Shown: positions 12,289 to 21,463 of the stretch, piece by piece
Layout of the letters: every line of letters begins with the position of its first letter
Position numbering within the stretch: the stretch's first letter is position 1
Assembly (NCBI RefSeq): GCF_016653405.1
Contig: NZ_NHSN01000018.1
Location: 125,020 to 189,019 of the forward strand
Length of the DNA stretch: 64,000 nt
Source: Halorhodospira halophila
GTDB lineage: Bacteria; Pseudomonadota; Gammaproteobacteria; Nitrococcales; Halorhodospiraceae
Direction: 5' to 3'
The notes under the pieces: generated by a model
Databases searched by the model: none
What the model was told of the DNA's origin: nothing
The model's input: the letters and a program-made list of their open reading frames with translations, nothing else
Program-made: the position numbers and the translations under genes

Positions 12289-13592
12289 CCCGCGACACGA
12301 GGCGGTTGCCACAGCAGTCGCACCCCCGGCATGGCCCGGCACGATGGGGCCACGCCGTAGCCCGGCACGGCGATCGGGCGATGACCGGAGAAGACCACCG
12401 GAACCCGGCTGCGCTCCCAGGGCGGGACACCCAACCGCTGATACAGGCGCTGCAGCCTGCGCCGGGCATCCGCATCCAGCACTGCGGCACGGAAGACCAC
12501 CGTCACCCCCTGCGCAAGGAGTTGTCCGTCGATACCCCGCGGGCTCCACCGCGCTGACAACGTGCCCCCGGCCAGGCTCAGCGCCCCCCGGCCAAACCAG
12601 GAGCACGGCTCCGGATCGGGATCCGCGCCCAACGACTCGGCGGGCAGCAAGTGGAGCCGCCCCCGGTAGCGGCGGATGCACCCGTCCGGCCAACGCAACT
12701 CCGGCTGAGCCCCTTCGCCCGATTCAAGTAGCGCCTGCACGCCGACGGCCAGCCGCCGGCCCGGCGGCGGACGGTGCCCGGAACGAACCAGCCAGTGGCG
12801 AAGCACGGCCTGACGCCGATACGGCGCCAGTCGCAGCAGCTCAGCTACCGCCGGGCGCCCGTCGGCGGCACGCGCCGCCGCCAGATCGCTGTCCAGGTAG
12901 CCATCCAGCAAGGCCTGATCCGCCTGCAGGGCAGCCACCCCCGCCTGCAGGCGGCCAGCTGCATCCGGCCAGCGCGCCGCCAACGCCGGCAGCACATGCT
13001 CGCGCAGATAGACCCGGTCATGGGCAGGATCCCGATTGGCCGGATCCTCGATCCAGTCCGCACCACGGGCCTGCAGGTAGGCCGTCAAAGAGGCACGCGG
13101 CACCTCCAGCAGCGGCCGCGCCAACCGACCCCGCCCCAGCGGTCGGGTTGTCGGCATGGCGCACAGCCCGTGCAGCCCCCCCCCGCGCAGTGCCCGGAGC
13201 AGGAAGGTCTCGGCTTGATCCTCGGCGTGGTGCGCCAAGACAAGGCACTCGCCGGGGGCCACCAGGGCACTGAAAGCCCGGTAGCGCGCCTCCCGGGCGG
13301 CGGCCTCCAGGCCCTGACCGACGGGGGAAGGCACATCCACGCGGCGGCACTCGAGTGCCACCCCCAGGCGCTGGCACACGGCCCGGCAATGCTCCGCCCA
13401 GCGGGCCGATCCGGCGTGCAGGCCGTGATCGATATGGACTGCACCCAGCGGCGCTGGCAACTCATCGCGGCCTTCGGCCAGGGCGTGAAGCAGTGCCGTG
13501 GAATCCCGCCCGCCGCTGAAGGCGACCCGGTAGCCCGCGGCCGCGGGGGCCAAGGCCAACAACCGCGCCACCAGCGCCCCGGGGTCGAGCAC
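12270..13592 (-). CDS. tilS: tRNA(Ile)-lysidine synthetase
   Basis: Modifies cytidine 34 of the CAU-anticodon tRNA-Ile to lysidine so that it reads AUA. The PP-loop ATP pyrophosphatase motif SGGRDS is at residues 26-31, followed by HIDHGLH and VLAHHAEDQAETFLLRALRGGG, with the latter holding the conserved HHxxDQ. ARPLLEVPR and WIEDPAN are further TilS signatures. C-terminal substrate domains follow to residue 440, comparable to E. coli (432). The start is a GTG, 5 bp after the accA stop; accA-tilS is a conserved pair. The last 19 bp overlap the 3' end of the convergent metallopeptidase gene. Confidence 0.94.
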   Translation of the reverse strand: MLDPGALVARLLALAPAAAGYRVAFSGGRDSTALLHALAEGRDELPAPLGAVHIDHGLHAGSARWAEHCRAVCQRLGVALECRRVDVPSPVGQGLEAAAREARYRAFSALVAPGECLVLAHHAEDQAETFLLRALRGGGLHGLCAMPTTRPLGRGRLARPLLEVPRASLTAYLQARGADWIEDPANRDPAHDRVYLREHVLPALAARWPDAAGRLQAGVAALQADQALLDGYLDSDLAAARAADGRPAVAELLRLAPYRRQAVLRHWLVRSGHRPPPGRRLAVGVQALLESGEGAQPELRWPDGCIRRYRGRLHLLPAESLGADPDPEPCSWFGRGALSLAGGTLSARWSPRGIDGQLLAQGVTVVFRAAVLDADARRRLQRLYQRLGVPPWERSRVPVVFSGHRPIAVPGYGVAPSCRAMPGVRLLWQPPRVAGQSASS

Positions 13593-13597
13593 GCAGG

Positions 13598-14554
13598 TTA
13601 CCCCTGGGGCTGACCGATCCCCGCAAGCCGCCGGTGCCGGTCGGCCACGAGCTCATCCGGGCTCATCTGCGCGACCCGCCCCCACTCCTCGCGCAGCACC
13701 TCGCGCACGCTCTCGGTCATCGCGTCGTAGTCCCGGTGGGCGCCCCCGAGCGGCTCGGGGATCACGCGATCGACGACCCCCAGGTCGTGCAGCCGCTCGG
13801 CCGCCATCTGCATGGCCTCGGCCGCATCCGCGGCCCGCTCGGAACTCTTCCACAGGATCGAGGCGCACCCCTCTGGCGAAATCACCGAATACACCGAGTA
13901 GCGCAGCATCAGCAGTCGATTGCCAACGCTGATCGCCAGCGCGCCGCCCGACCCGCCTTCACCGATCACGGTGCAGATCACCGGAACGCGCAGCTGTGCC
14001 ATCTCGGCCAGATTCCGCGCAATGGCCTCACTCTGTCCGCGCTCTTCGGCGCCGACGCCGGGATAAGCGCCCGGCGTATCGATGAACGTAAAGATCGGCA
14101 GACCGAAGCGCTCCGCCATGCGCATCAGCCGAAGCGCCTTGCGATACCCCTCCGGTCGGGGCATGCCGAAATTGCGCCGCACCTTCTCCTTGGTATCCCG
14201 CCCCTTCTGCTGCCCGATGACCATCACCGGGCGGCCGTCGAAGCGCGCCAGGCCACCGGCGATGGCGGCATCGTCGGCATAGGCTCGGTCACCGTGAAGC
14301 TCCTGGAAATCGGTGAAGATCCGCTCAACGTAGTCGAAGAAGTAGGGGCGCTCGGGATGACGGGCCAGCTGCACGATCTGCCAGGCGCTCAGCGAGGAGA
14401 AGATCTTCTCCGTCAGCGAGCGGCTCTTGGCCTCGAGGCGCTGGATCTCCTCGTTAATGTTGACCTCGGAATCCTGGCCGACGTTGCGCAGCTCTTCGAT
14501 CTTGGCTTCTAGCTCGGCGATCGGCTGCTCGAAATCCAGAAAGTTCTTGGTCAT
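13598..14554 (-). CDS. accA: Acetyl-CoA carboxylase carboxyltransferase subunit alpha
   Basis: With AccD it forms the carboxyltransferase that moves CO2 from biotin to acetyl-CoA, giving malonyl-CoA for fatty acid synthesis. The 318-residue protein starts with the helical segment [18 protein letters not shown] and contains the family signatures [45 protein letters not shown] and [11 protein letters not shown], the last forming the oxyanion/CoA site. In most gammaproteobacteria accA directly follows dnaE; here dnaE ends near 23657 and about 9 kb of other genes intervene. A promoter-like box precedes it at 14618-14630. Confidence 0.97.
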   Translation of the reverse strand: MTKNFLDFEQPIAELEAKIEELRNVGQDSEVNINEEIQRLEAKSRSLTEKIFSSLSAWQIVQLARHPERPYFFDYVERIFTDFQELHGDRAYADDAAIAGGLARFDGRPVMVIGQQKGRDTKEKVRRNFGMPRPEGYRKALRLMRMAERFGLPIFTFIDTPGAYPGVGAEERGQSEAIARNLAEMAQLRVPVICTVIGEGGSGGALAISVGNRLLMLRYSVYSVISPEGCASILWKSSERAADAAEAMQMAAERLHDLGVVDRVIPEPLGGAHRDYDAMTESVREVLREEWGRVAQMSPDELVADRHRRLAGIGQPQG

Positions 14555-14617
14555 GAGCTCCCCGTTGACCTCTCCGATGGGCGGGCGGATACCACAGGCT
14601 AAATGCGTCGTGGGCGT

Positions 14618-14630
14618 ACCTTACCAGAAG
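14618..14630 (-). promoter_or_regulatory. Promoter-like box upstream of accA (13-mer shared with pyrG)
   Basis: Minus-strand CTTCTGGTAAGGT, identical to the box at 9707-9719, lying 64 bp upstream of the accA ATG. The extended -10 reading (TGG-TAAGGT) is plausible but no -35 hexamer is recognisable at the right spacing here. Confidence 0.35.
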
Positions 14631-14659
14631 CGAAACTCCTGTGGGGACGCCGGCTTGGC

Positions 14660-15049
14660 CTAACCAAGGCGGCGCCGGTAGACACTGAGCAGCTGCCCCG
14701 GCCCGGGTCGTCCTCGGGTGGTGACGATCAGCGTCTCGCGCTCGGCCAGATGGGCACCACACTCGCGCACAAGGGTCTGGTAGACCGCGTGGACCACCCC
14801 CGACCCCTCCAGCGCCAGCAGATCGCTTCGCGGGATACGTACCTCGACCCGGCACCCGGCGACGCTGGTCAGCGCCAGCACATACTCCGTCCCCGCCTGC
14901 GCGTCCCCTTCCGCTTGGTAGCGCTGGGCGACGCCGTCGGCACCCGCGTCCAACGGGGCGAGCAGCGGATCGGCAAAGGCCGCCGCCATCCGCCGGACCG
15001 CTTCCAGCGTCGCCCGTTCCAGGGCATTGTCGCCACTTTCATCGTGCAT
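14660..15049 (-). CDS. Hypothetical protein, 129 residues
   Basis: I do not recognise this protein. It starts MHDESGDNALER, is acidic in the first half, has no signal peptide or membrane segment, and ends in a basic tail (SVYRRRLG). The middle (about 55-110) looks like an alternating alpha/beta fold with short hydrophobic strands (YVLALTSV, CRVEVRIP, ETLIVTTRG). Strong GC3 bias and no antisense competitor support real coding. It is divergent from the FAH-family gene and upstream of, but 105 bp away from, accA. No function is proposed. Confidence 0.6.
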   Translation of the reverse strand: MHDESGDNALERATLEAVRRMAAAFADPLLAPLDAGADGVAQRYQAEGDAQAGTEYVLALTSVAGCRVEVRIPRSDLLALEGSGVVHAVYQTLVRECGAHLAERETLIVTTRGRPGPGQLLSVYRRRLG

Positions 15050-15161
15050 GCCGCCCCCCGATCCGCATCATCCGACCGATCACCGTCGACGACCGGCCCC
15101 AAATGCGGGACAATGCGGGGCCGACAGGCTTGACCGCAACCCCCAAGGCGGAAACGGCAGC

Positions 15162-16016
15162 ATGCGCATCACCACCGTTGTTCACCAGGGCGTCACCCGG
15201 GTCGCCATCCACGAACAGGGCGACCGCTGGGCCGTCTCACCCGTCGCGGGTGATCTGGGCGGACACCTGTGCGCCGGCACCTTACCCGAGGCCGGCTACG
15301 ACTGGCCGCGGGTCACGGCCGAGGCCCTGACGTTCCTGGCTCCGCTGCCGCAGCCACCCCGCAACATCATGTGCCTGGGCCTGAACTACGCCGACCACGC
15401 CCGAGAGTCGCAACAGGCCAAGGGTGACGAGCTGGCGCTGCCCGAGGCGCCGGTGGTCTTTACCAAGGCAACGACCACCGTCGCCGGCCCATACGCGGAC
15501 TTCCTCCTCGACCCAGCCGTCACCCGGGAGTTGGACTGGGAGGTGGAGCTCGGCGTGGTGATCGGCCGGGGTGGCCGGCACATCCCGGAGAGCGAGGCAC
15601 TACAGCATGTCTTCGGCTATACGGTGATCAACGACCTGTCGGCACGTGACCTGCAATTCCGGCACAAGCAGTTCTTCCTCGGCAAGTCGGTGGACGGCAG
15701 CTGCCCGATGGGGCCCTGGATCACCACCGCCGACGCGGTACCCGATCCCCACGGCCTTGCCCTCTCCTGTCAGGTCAACGGCACCACCCAGCAACAGTCG
15801 CATACCGGCGAGATGGTCTTCTCCATCCCCGCGGTCATCGCCACGCTCTCGCGGGTCATGACCCTGGTTCCCGGGGATATCATCGCCACCGGCACGCCGG
15901 CCGGCGTCGGTTTTGCCCGCACCCCGCCCCGCTTCCTGCAGGCCGGGGACATCGTCACCTGTGAGGTCGAGGGGCTCGGCACCCTGCGCAACCGCATCGT
16001 GGCACCGGACCCGTGA
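15162..16016 (+). CDS. Fumarylacetoacetate hydrolase (FAH) family protein
   Basis: A 284-residue cytoplasmic enzyme of the FAH superfamily, whose members hydrolyse or decarboxylate 2-oxo acids such as fumarylpyruvate, acylpyruvates and oxaloacetate. Residues about 68-85 carry the entry signature LGLNYADHARES, followed by PVVFTKATTT, and the metal-site acidic residues are in ELDWEVELGVVIGR (about 125). YTVINDLSARDLQ, KSVDGSCPMGPWI and GDIIATGTPAGVG are further family motifs, so the active site looks complete. The exact substrate cannot be told from sequence; acylpyruvase or oxaloacetate decarboxylase activity is common in this size class. The ATG at 15162 is preceded by a GGAAACGG stretch. A GGDEF-EAL gene follows after 10 bp, so the two may be cotranscribed. 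Confidence 0.88.
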   Translation: MRITTVVHQGVTRVAIHEQGDRWAVSPVAGDLGGHLCAGTLPEAGYDWPRVTAEALTFLAPLPQPPRNIMCLGLNYADHARESQQAKGDELALPEAPVVFTKATTTVAGPYADFLLDPAVTRELDWEVELGVVIGRGGRHIPESEALQHVFGYTVINDLSARDLQFRHKQFFLGKSVDGSCPMGPWITTADAVPDPHGLALSCQVNGTTQQQSHTGEMVFSIPAVIATLSRVMTLVPGDIIATGTPAGVGFARTPPRFLQAGDIVTCEVEGLGTLRNRIVAPDP

Positions 16017-16026
16017 GCTAACCCCT

Positions 16027-18123
16027 GTGAAAGACGACGTGGTTCCCCCAACCACTCCGGCCCCGGCGCTCTCGAGCAGCCTGACGCAGACCCTCTTCCT
16101 GCACAGCGAAGACGGGATGCTGATCCTGCGCGATGGGCACTTCATCGCCTGCAACCCGGCGGCTGCCCGCATGCTGGGCTGGGAGGATCCGCAGCAGCTG
16201 ATCGGCCTGCGCCCGGAGGCCATCTCCTCGCAACTCCAGCCGGACGGATCGTCGGCGGCGGAGCGGGCACAAAACCTGCTCGAGACCGCACTCATCGAGG
16301 GCGCCCAACGTTTTGAGTGGGTGCACGTTACCCCGCAGGGCGAACACCTTTGGCTGGAGGTGGTGCTCACCCCGCTGCACCTGGAGGACGAGACCCTCTG
16401 CTGCGCCACGCTGCGTGACATCTCTGGGCGCAAGGAGATGGAACGACGCCTGCAGCTGTCGGCCAAGGTCTTCACCGCCACGCGGGACGGGATCCTGATC
16501 ACCGACGCCGAGAGCCGCATCCTCCAGGTCAACGACGCCTTCGCGCGAATGACCGGCTACACCGAGGACGAGCTCATCGGGCTGACGCCGCGGATCCTGC
16601 AGTCGGGCCACCACAACGACGACTTCTACCGGGCCATGTGGGAGTCGATCCAACGGGAGGGTAGCTGGTCCGGCGAACTCTGGGACCGCTCCAAGTACGG
16701 CACCCTGCAGCCGAAGTGGGTGACCATCAGCCGTGTCACCGGGGCCTACGGCGAAGTCGTCAACTACATTGCCGTCTTTAGCGACCTGACCGAGCTCAAA
16801 CGTTCCCAGGAGCGGCTGCAGTTCCAGGCCTACCACGATGCGCTCACCGGCCTCGCCAATCGCCTGCTGTTCAAGGACCGCATGGCCCGCGCCCTGGAGC
16901 GCTCGCGACAGTCCGGTGAACAGCTAGCCGTGCTGTTCATCGACCTCGACCACTTCAAGGACGTCAACGACAGCCTCGGTCATACCGCCGGCGATCGCGT
17001 CCTCCGCCAGGTGGCTCACCGCCTCCAGGCGCGCCTCGGCGCCGATGACACCCTGGCGCGACTGGGTGGCGACGAGTTCAGCATCTGCCTGGCCGAGATC
17101 CGCGACCACCGGGACGCTCTCGCCTGCGCTGAGACCGTCCACCAGGAACTGGAGCGACCGTTCCAGTACAGCCGCCGCTGGTTCCAGTGCCGGTGTAGCA
17201 TCGGCATCAGCATGTATCCGGACAACGGCGAGACCGTCGAGGCGCTGGTCCGCAACGCCGACTCGGCGCTGCACAAGGCGAAGGCCGACGGACGCAACAC
17301 CACGTGCTTCTACGCCGAGGAGCTGACTGAACATGCCCAGCGCCGGCTGGATCTCGCCCAGGAGATGCGTCAGGGCCTGCAGCGCGGTGAACTGGTCCCC
17401 TATTTCCAGCACCAGGTCGAGCTGCAGACCGGTCAGATCGTGGGCATCGAAGCCCTGGTCCGCTGGCACCACCCGGACCGGGGGCTACTGGCCCCGGGCG
17501 CCTTCATCTCGGTCGCCGAGGAGGTCGGAACCATGGCGGCGCTGGGGGAGGACATCCTCCACCAGGCCTGTCAGCAAGGGCGCACCTGGCTGGACCAGGG
17601 ACGCGAGTTCGGGCGCATCGCCGTCAACCTGTCCGGGGCCCAGTTCCACAACGGCAACATCGAAAAGACGGTCCTGCGTACGCTGGAGCAGACCGGCCTG
17701 CCGGCACGGCACCTGGAGCTGGAGATCACCGAGTCGACCATCATGGATCTCAGCCCCCGCACCCTGGAGCGGCTGGCCGCCCTGCGCCGGGCCGGAGTGT
17801 CGCTGAGCATCGACGACTTCGGCACCGGCTACTCGTCCCTGCTCTACCTCAAGCGCCTGCCCATCAACCGGGTCAAGATCGACCGCGGCTTCATCTGGGA
17901 CATGGAGACCACGCCGGAATCCCGCTCCATCGTGGAGACCATCCTGCAGCTCGCCCATGTCCTCGGGCTTGAGGTGGTGGCCGAGGGGGTCGAGACCCTG
18001 CAGCAGCGCGACCAGCTCATCGATGCCGGGTGCCGCGTCGGCCAGGGATTCCTCTGGGCACGGCCGGAGCCCCACCCGCGGCTACGCTGCTGTCGCCCCC
18101 AGGCGCCCAACGACCCGCCCTGA
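16027..18123 (+). CDS. PAS-PAS-GGDEF-EAL cyclic-di-GMP signalling protein
   Basis: A 698-residue cytoplasmic regulator of cyclic-di-GMP with no membrane segment. Two PAS domains (about 17-135 and 140-262) precede a GGDEF domain whose active-site motif is intact (LGGDEFS, about 346-351), with the preceding DLDHFKDVNDSLGH metal/GTP region. The EAL domain from about 450 has EALVRWHHP, NLSGAQF, ELEITES, DDFGTGYSSL, KID and VVAEGVET, so all residues needed for phosphodiesterase catalysis appear present. Both activities are therefore possible. The start is a GTG 10 bp after the FAH-family stop; earlier in-frame codons lie inside that gene. No chromophore-specific residues were recognised in the PAS domains. 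Confidence 0.92.
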   Translation: MKDDVVPPTTPAPALSSSLTQTLFLHSEDGMLILRDGHFIACNPAAARMLGWEDPQQLIGLRPEAISSQLQPDGSSAAERAQNLLETALIEGAQRFEWVHVTPQGEHLWLEVVLTPLHLEDETLCCATLRDISGRKEMERRLQLSAKVFTATRDGILITDAESRILQVNDAFARMTGYTEDELIGLTPRILQSGHHNDDFYRAMWESIQREGSWSGELWDRSKYGTLQPKWVTISRVTGAYGEVVNYIAVFSDLTELKRSQERLQFQAYHDALTGLANRLLFKDRMARALERSRQSGEQLAVLFIDLDHFKDVNDSLGHTAGDRVLRQVAHRLQARLGADDTLARLGGDEFSICLAEIRDHRDALACAETVHQELERPFQYSRRWFQCRCSIGISMYPDNGETVEALVRNADSALHKAKADGRNTTCFYAEELTEHAQRRLDLAQEMRQGLQRGELVPYFQHQVELQTGQIVGIEALVRWHHPDRGLLAPGAFISVAEEVGTMAALGEDILHQACQQGRTWLDQGREFGRIAVNLSGAQFHNGNIEKTVLRTLEQTGLPARHLELEITESTIMDLSPRTLERLAALRRAGVSLSIDDFGTGYSSLLYLKRLPINRVKIDRGFIWDMETTPESRSIVETILQLAHVLGLEVVAEGVETLQQRDQLIDAGCRVGQGFLWARPEPHPRLRCCRPQAPNDPP

Positions 18124-18125
18124 GT

Positions 18126-18482
18126 TCACCACCACAGGGCAACAACCGCGCCCACACCGAGCACCCCCGCGACACCGGCGCCGCCGTAGCAGACCCACCA
18201 GGTACCGCGCCCTGCCGGAATCCCGAGATCGCGCAGGGTATGGTAGATGCGGTGAGCGGCGTGGCAGAGCACCAGCCCCAGCGCGAGGGCCACTGGCACC
18301 CCCACCACCGGCCGGGCGAACAGCTCGCGGGATGCGTGGTAATCCAGTACCTCGATGCCATGCTCTGCAGCCACGGGCATCACGACGCCGGTCAGCAGGA
18401 TCAGCGCCGGGGCGAGCAGCGCGGCGAGTAGGCCCCCGGCACCGAAGAGCAGCCACAGCGGCGGTTCGTGCGAACGCCTCAT
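18126..18482 (-). CDS. frdD: Fumarate reductase membrane anchor subunit D
   Basis: Inner-membrane anchor of quinol:fumarate reductase. The 118-residue protein is the same length as E. coli FrdD (119) and aligns with it: EPPLWLLFGAGG at the start, three hydrophobic helices (about 12-37, 58-78, 95-117), and HRIYHTLRDL matching the E. coli HRMHHAMHDL quinol-site region. The ATG overlaps the frdC stop by 4 bp. It is the last gene of frdABCD and ends 2 bp before the convergent EAL gene stop, leaving no room for an intergenic terminator. Confidence 0.92.
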   Translation of the reverse strand: MRRSHEPPLWLLFGAGGLLAALLAPALILLTGVVMPVAAEHGIEVLDYHASRELFARPVVGVPVALALGLVLCHAAHRIYHTLRDLGIPAGRGTWWVCYGGAGVAGVLGVGAVVALWW

Positions 18483-18877
18483 CGGACGCCTCCCAGGAGA
18501 TAGAGCCACACCCCGCCCGAGAGGGCCACCGAGACCACCCAGGCACCCCGCACGACCGCCCGGTCGGTGGGCCTGCGGCCCCGCCAGCGCAGGACCGGCA
18601 GCGTCAGGGGCAGCAACCGGAACCAGGTGACAGCGTGGTAGGCGGCGGCCAACAGAGCGGCCAGGTGGAGGCCGAACAACCAGGGGCTGCCGTGCAGGTC
18701 CCGCCACCCTTGGTAGGCGGCTTCCCCAGCAGCAAGGGCCAACAGTCCGGCAAGCAGCCAGAGCGCATAAAGGCCCAGCAGGACGCTGCTGCCTTCGCGC
18801 AACAGGTAGCGGCGGTAGGCCGGATGCCGCTCCCACCAACCGCGCATGGTCGGACGGTAGACGCGCGCTCGGCTCAT
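18479..18877 (-). CDS. frdC: Fumarate reductase membrane anchor subunit C
   Basis: Inner-membrane anchor of quinol:fumarate reductase, 132 residues (E. coli FrdC 131). It begins with the diagnostic YRPTMRGWW segment, then RYLLREG holding the glutamate that corresponds to E. coli Glu29 of the proton/quinol pathway, and three membrane helices (about 30-50, 65-88, 108-128). His in AYHAVTWF corresponds to the E. coli LLHTKTWF site. Start and stop overlap neighbours by 4 bp, so frdBCD are translationally coupled. The strong match to the E. coli type rather than to cytochrome-b-containing succinate dehydrogenase anchors is clear by eye. Confidence 0.92.
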   Translation of the reverse strand: MSRARVYRPTMRGWWERHPAYRRYLLREGSSVLLGLYALWLLAGLLALAAGEAAYQGWRDLHGSPWLFGLHLAALLAAAYHAVTWFRLLPLTLPVLRWRGRRPTDRAVVRGAWVVSVALSGGVWLYLLGGVR

Positions 18878-19638
18878 TCCGATCCCTCCTGTCGACGACG
18901 ACCGGGCCGCAGCCAGTCGAGCAAGTACCGCGCGCTGCTGCCGGGCTTGTTCTGATTGATGGCCCGCGCGGGATCGACCCCCTTGGGGCAGACCTCGGAG
19001 CAGTGGCCGACCAGCGTGCAGCCCCAGACCCCCTGTTCGGCATCAACCACCGCGTGCCGCAACTCGCTACCTGCGTCACGGCTGTCCAGGTTGTAGCGCT
19101 GGAGTAGCGCCAGGGCCCCGGGGCCGACAAAGTCCGGATGCCAACCGTACTGCGGGCAGGCGGCATAGCAGAGCAGGCAGTTGATGCACTGGGCGTACGC
19201 GTAGTAATCCGTCATCTGCTCCGGCGTCTGCCGATAGGTCCCCTCGGCCGCCGTCCGTTCCCCGGCCGGGATCAGGTAGGCGTGCACCGTCTCGAGCTTC
19301 TCGAGGAAGTCGCTCTGATCGATGACCAGATCCCGCTGCACGGGGAAGTGGTCCAGTGCCGACACCCACACCGGCCCCGGCGCGTAGTCGCGGAGGAAGA
19401 CATGGCAGGCCAGCTCGGGTTCGCCGTCGATCATGCAGCCACAGCTACCGCAGATCGCCATGCGACAGGACCAGCGGAAGGTCAGGCTGCCATCGAGGTG
19501 ATCCTTGATGTACTGCAGCCCCTCGAGCACGGACATATCCGGCGTGTACGGCACGGCATAGCGCTGCCAGCGCGGTTCGGCGTCCTGTTCCGGGTGGAAA
19601 CGCTGCACCGCCAGAGTGATCCGCTGCGATTCGCTCAT
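18874..19638 (-). CDS. frdB: Fumarate reductase iron-sulfur subunit
   Basis: Electron-transfer subunit with three clusters, 254 residues (E. coli 244). The [2Fe-2S] ligands lie in CRMAICGSCGCMIDG with the later ELAC; the [4Fe-4S] motif is CINCLLCYAACPQ; the [3Fe-4S] motif is CTLVGHCSEVCPKGVDP. All match E. coli FrdB closely. The C-terminus is extended by about ten charged residues. The ATG overlaps the frdA stop. It passes electrons from menaquinol or a similar low-potential quinol at FrdCD to the flavin of FrdA; the reverse, succinate oxidation, is also possible for this enzyme type. Confidence 0.96.
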   Translation of the reverse strand: MSESQRITLAVQRFHPEQDAEPRWQRYAVPYTPDMSVLEGLQYIKDHLDGSLTFRWSCRMAICGSCGCMIDGEPELACHVFLRDYAPGPVWVSALDHFPVQRDLVIDQSDFLEKLETVHAYLIPAGERTAAEGTYRQTPEQMTDYYAYAQCINCLLCYAACPQYGWHPDFVGPGALALLQRYNLDSRDAGSELRHAVVDAEQGVWGCTLVGHCSEVCPKGVDPARAINQNKPGSSARYLLDWLRPGRRRQEGSE

Positions 19639-21407
19639 GCCTGCGCCTCCCCTTCAGCGCCGTAGGCCCGCCGCCGCGGCGCAGAGCGGGTAACGGTCAC
19701 CGGCGCATGGTCGATCACGGGGCCCGTCCCGTCACCGGGGTAGGCCAGGGTATGAACCAGATAGCGCTCGTCATCACGCTCGCTATAGGCGTCATCGCGC
19801 ACGTGGGCGCCGCGGGACTCCTTGCGTGCCCGCGCCGACCAGGCCATCGCCTCAGCCACCTGCAGGCTGGCCCCGAACTCCATCGCAGTCAGCCACTCGG
19901 TGTTGTATGTCCGGCTGCGGTCGTCGAGGCGGATGCCGCGTCGCAGGCGCTCGCGCAGCGCCGCCAGCGTCGTGCACGCCTGCTCCAGGCCGGCCTCGTT
20001 GCGAAAGATCCCCACCCCCTGTTCCATGGCCCGATTGAGATCCGCGCGCAGCGTAGCGAGCCGCTCGCCCCTGTCGTTGCGCAGCAGTTCAAGCCGCGGC
20101 GCCAGGGCCTCGGTAGCGAGCTGCTCCACCACGCGCTGCGGCCGCCGCGGTGCCTCGCGGGCGTACTCGGCGGCCGCCTCTCCTGCCGCCCGGCCGAAGA
20201 CAAGGAGTTCCGCGAGCGAGTTGGAACCGAGCCGGTTGGCTCCGTGAATCCCGGTGCTGGCGCACTCCCCGGCAGCAAACAGCCCCGACAGGGGGGCGGC
20301 ACCCCGGACGTCGGTGGGAATCCCCCCCATGGTGTAGTGGACCGCCGGACGGACGGGGATCGGCTCCCGAACCGGATCCACTCCGGCGTAGCGGCGAGCC
20401 ACCTCGGTGATCATGGGCAGCCGCTCTAGGATGCGGTCCTCGCCCAGGTGGCGTAGATCCAGCTGGACTGCCGTGCCCTGCGGCGTGGGCACGGTCCGGC
20501 CCGCCTGGTCCTCGTACCAGAAAGCCTGGGAGAGCCGATCCCGCGGCCCCAGCTCCATGGCTTTCGGACGCGGCCACGGTTCGGTGGGCCCGAGACCGTA
20601 GTCCTGCAGATAGCGACGATCATCCCGGTTGGTCAGGACGCCGCCCTCGCCCCGGCACCCTTCCGTGATCAGGATGCCACTGCCGGGCAGCGTGGTGGGG
20701 TGCCACTGAACGAACTCCATGTCGCGCAGGGGCACCCCCTGGGCGTGCGCCATGGCCATGCCCTCGCCGGTCACGATGCCGGCGTTGGTGTTCTGCCCGT
20801 AGACCCGCCCGGCCCCGCCGGTGGCCAGCACCACCGCCGGTGCGCCGAAGCGCACCGGCTTGCCGCTGGCGATCTCCAAGGCCAGTACGCCACAGACCAC
20901 CCCGTCGTCGACCAGCAGATCTGAGCAGAAGTATTCGTCGTAGCGCTGAATCCCCGGATAGCGCAGGGAGGTCTGGAACAGCGTATGCAACATGTGGAAG
21001 CCGGTCTTGTCGGCGGCGTACCAGCTGCGCTGGGTCGTCATGCCCCCGAAAAACCGGACATGTACCTGGCCGTCCGCCTGTCGGCTCCACGGGCAACCCC
21101 ACTGTTCGAGACGGACCATCTCGCCAGTGCACTCGGCGACAAAGCGTTCAACCACGTCCTGGTCGCACAGCCAATCCCCCCCGGAGACGGTGTCGTTGAA
21201 GTGCCCGTCCAGGCTGTCATCCGCCCGGGCCACACCGGCAGCGCCCCCCTCCGCAGCGACGGTGTGGCTGCGCATGGGCACCACCTTGGAGATCAGCGCG
21301 ATCCGCAGCCCAGGGTCGCGCTCGGCCGCCGCGATAGCGGCCCGCAACCCGGCCCCGCCGCCACCAACAACAACCAAGTCGCACTCAATGTCTTCGATCG
21401 CCTGCAA
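19635..21407 (-). CDS. frdA: Fumarate reductase flavoprotein subunit
   Basis: Catalytic subunit reducing fumarate to succinate, about 590 residues (E. coli 602). The FAD-binding GGGGAGLRAAIAAAE is at residues 15-29, the covalent-flavin histidine is His48 in MRSHTVAAEGG, and active-site motifs HPTTLPGSGILITEG, HYTMGG and GANRLGSNSLAELLVFGR are intact. I place the start at a TTG (21405-21407) because a GGGAGG Shine-Dalgarno stands 4 bp upstream and the protein then begins MQAIEDIECD, very like E. coli FrdA. A GTG at 21467, overlapping the upstream TPR gene stop, would add 20 residues and is the alternative. Operon frdABCD is complete and compact. Confidence 0.96.
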   Translation of the reverse strand: MQAIEDIECDLVVVGGGGAGLRAAIAAAERDPGLRIALISKVVPMRSHTVAAEGGAAGVARADDSLDGHFNDTVSGGDWLCDQDVVERFVAECTGEMVRLEQWGCPWSRQADGQVHVRFFGGMTTQRSWYAADKTGFHMLHTLFQTSLRYPGIQRYDEYFCSDLLVDDGVVCGVLALEIASGKPVRFGAPAVVLATGGAGRVYGQNTNAGIVTGEGMAMAHAQGVPLRDMEFVQWHPTTLPGSGILITEGCRGEGGVLTNRDDRRYLQDYGLGPTEPWPRPKAMELGPRDRLSQAFWYEDQAGRTVPTPQGTAVQLDLRHLGEDRILERLPMITEVARRYAGVDPVREPIPVRPAVHYTMGGIPTDVRGAAPLSGLFAAGECASTGIHGANRLGSNSLAELLVFGRAAGEAAAEYAREAPRRPQRVVEQLATEALAPRLELLRNDRGERLATLRADLNRAMEQGVGIFRNEAGLEQACTTLAALRERLRRGIRLDDRSRTYNTEWLTAMEFGASLQVAEAMAWSARARKESRGAHVRDDAYSERDDERYLVHTLAYPGDGTGPVIDHAPVTVTRSAPRRRAYGAEGEAQA

Positions 21408-21463
21408 TGCGCCTCCCGGGATCCAGGGCCACGACGGAGGTCCAACCGTCGCGGACGCGGGTG

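Noticed and set aside
18483..19166. Extended N-terminal part of the frame containing frdD
   Set aside because: Runs out of frame through frdC and frdB; the FrdD homology starts only at the ATG at 18482.
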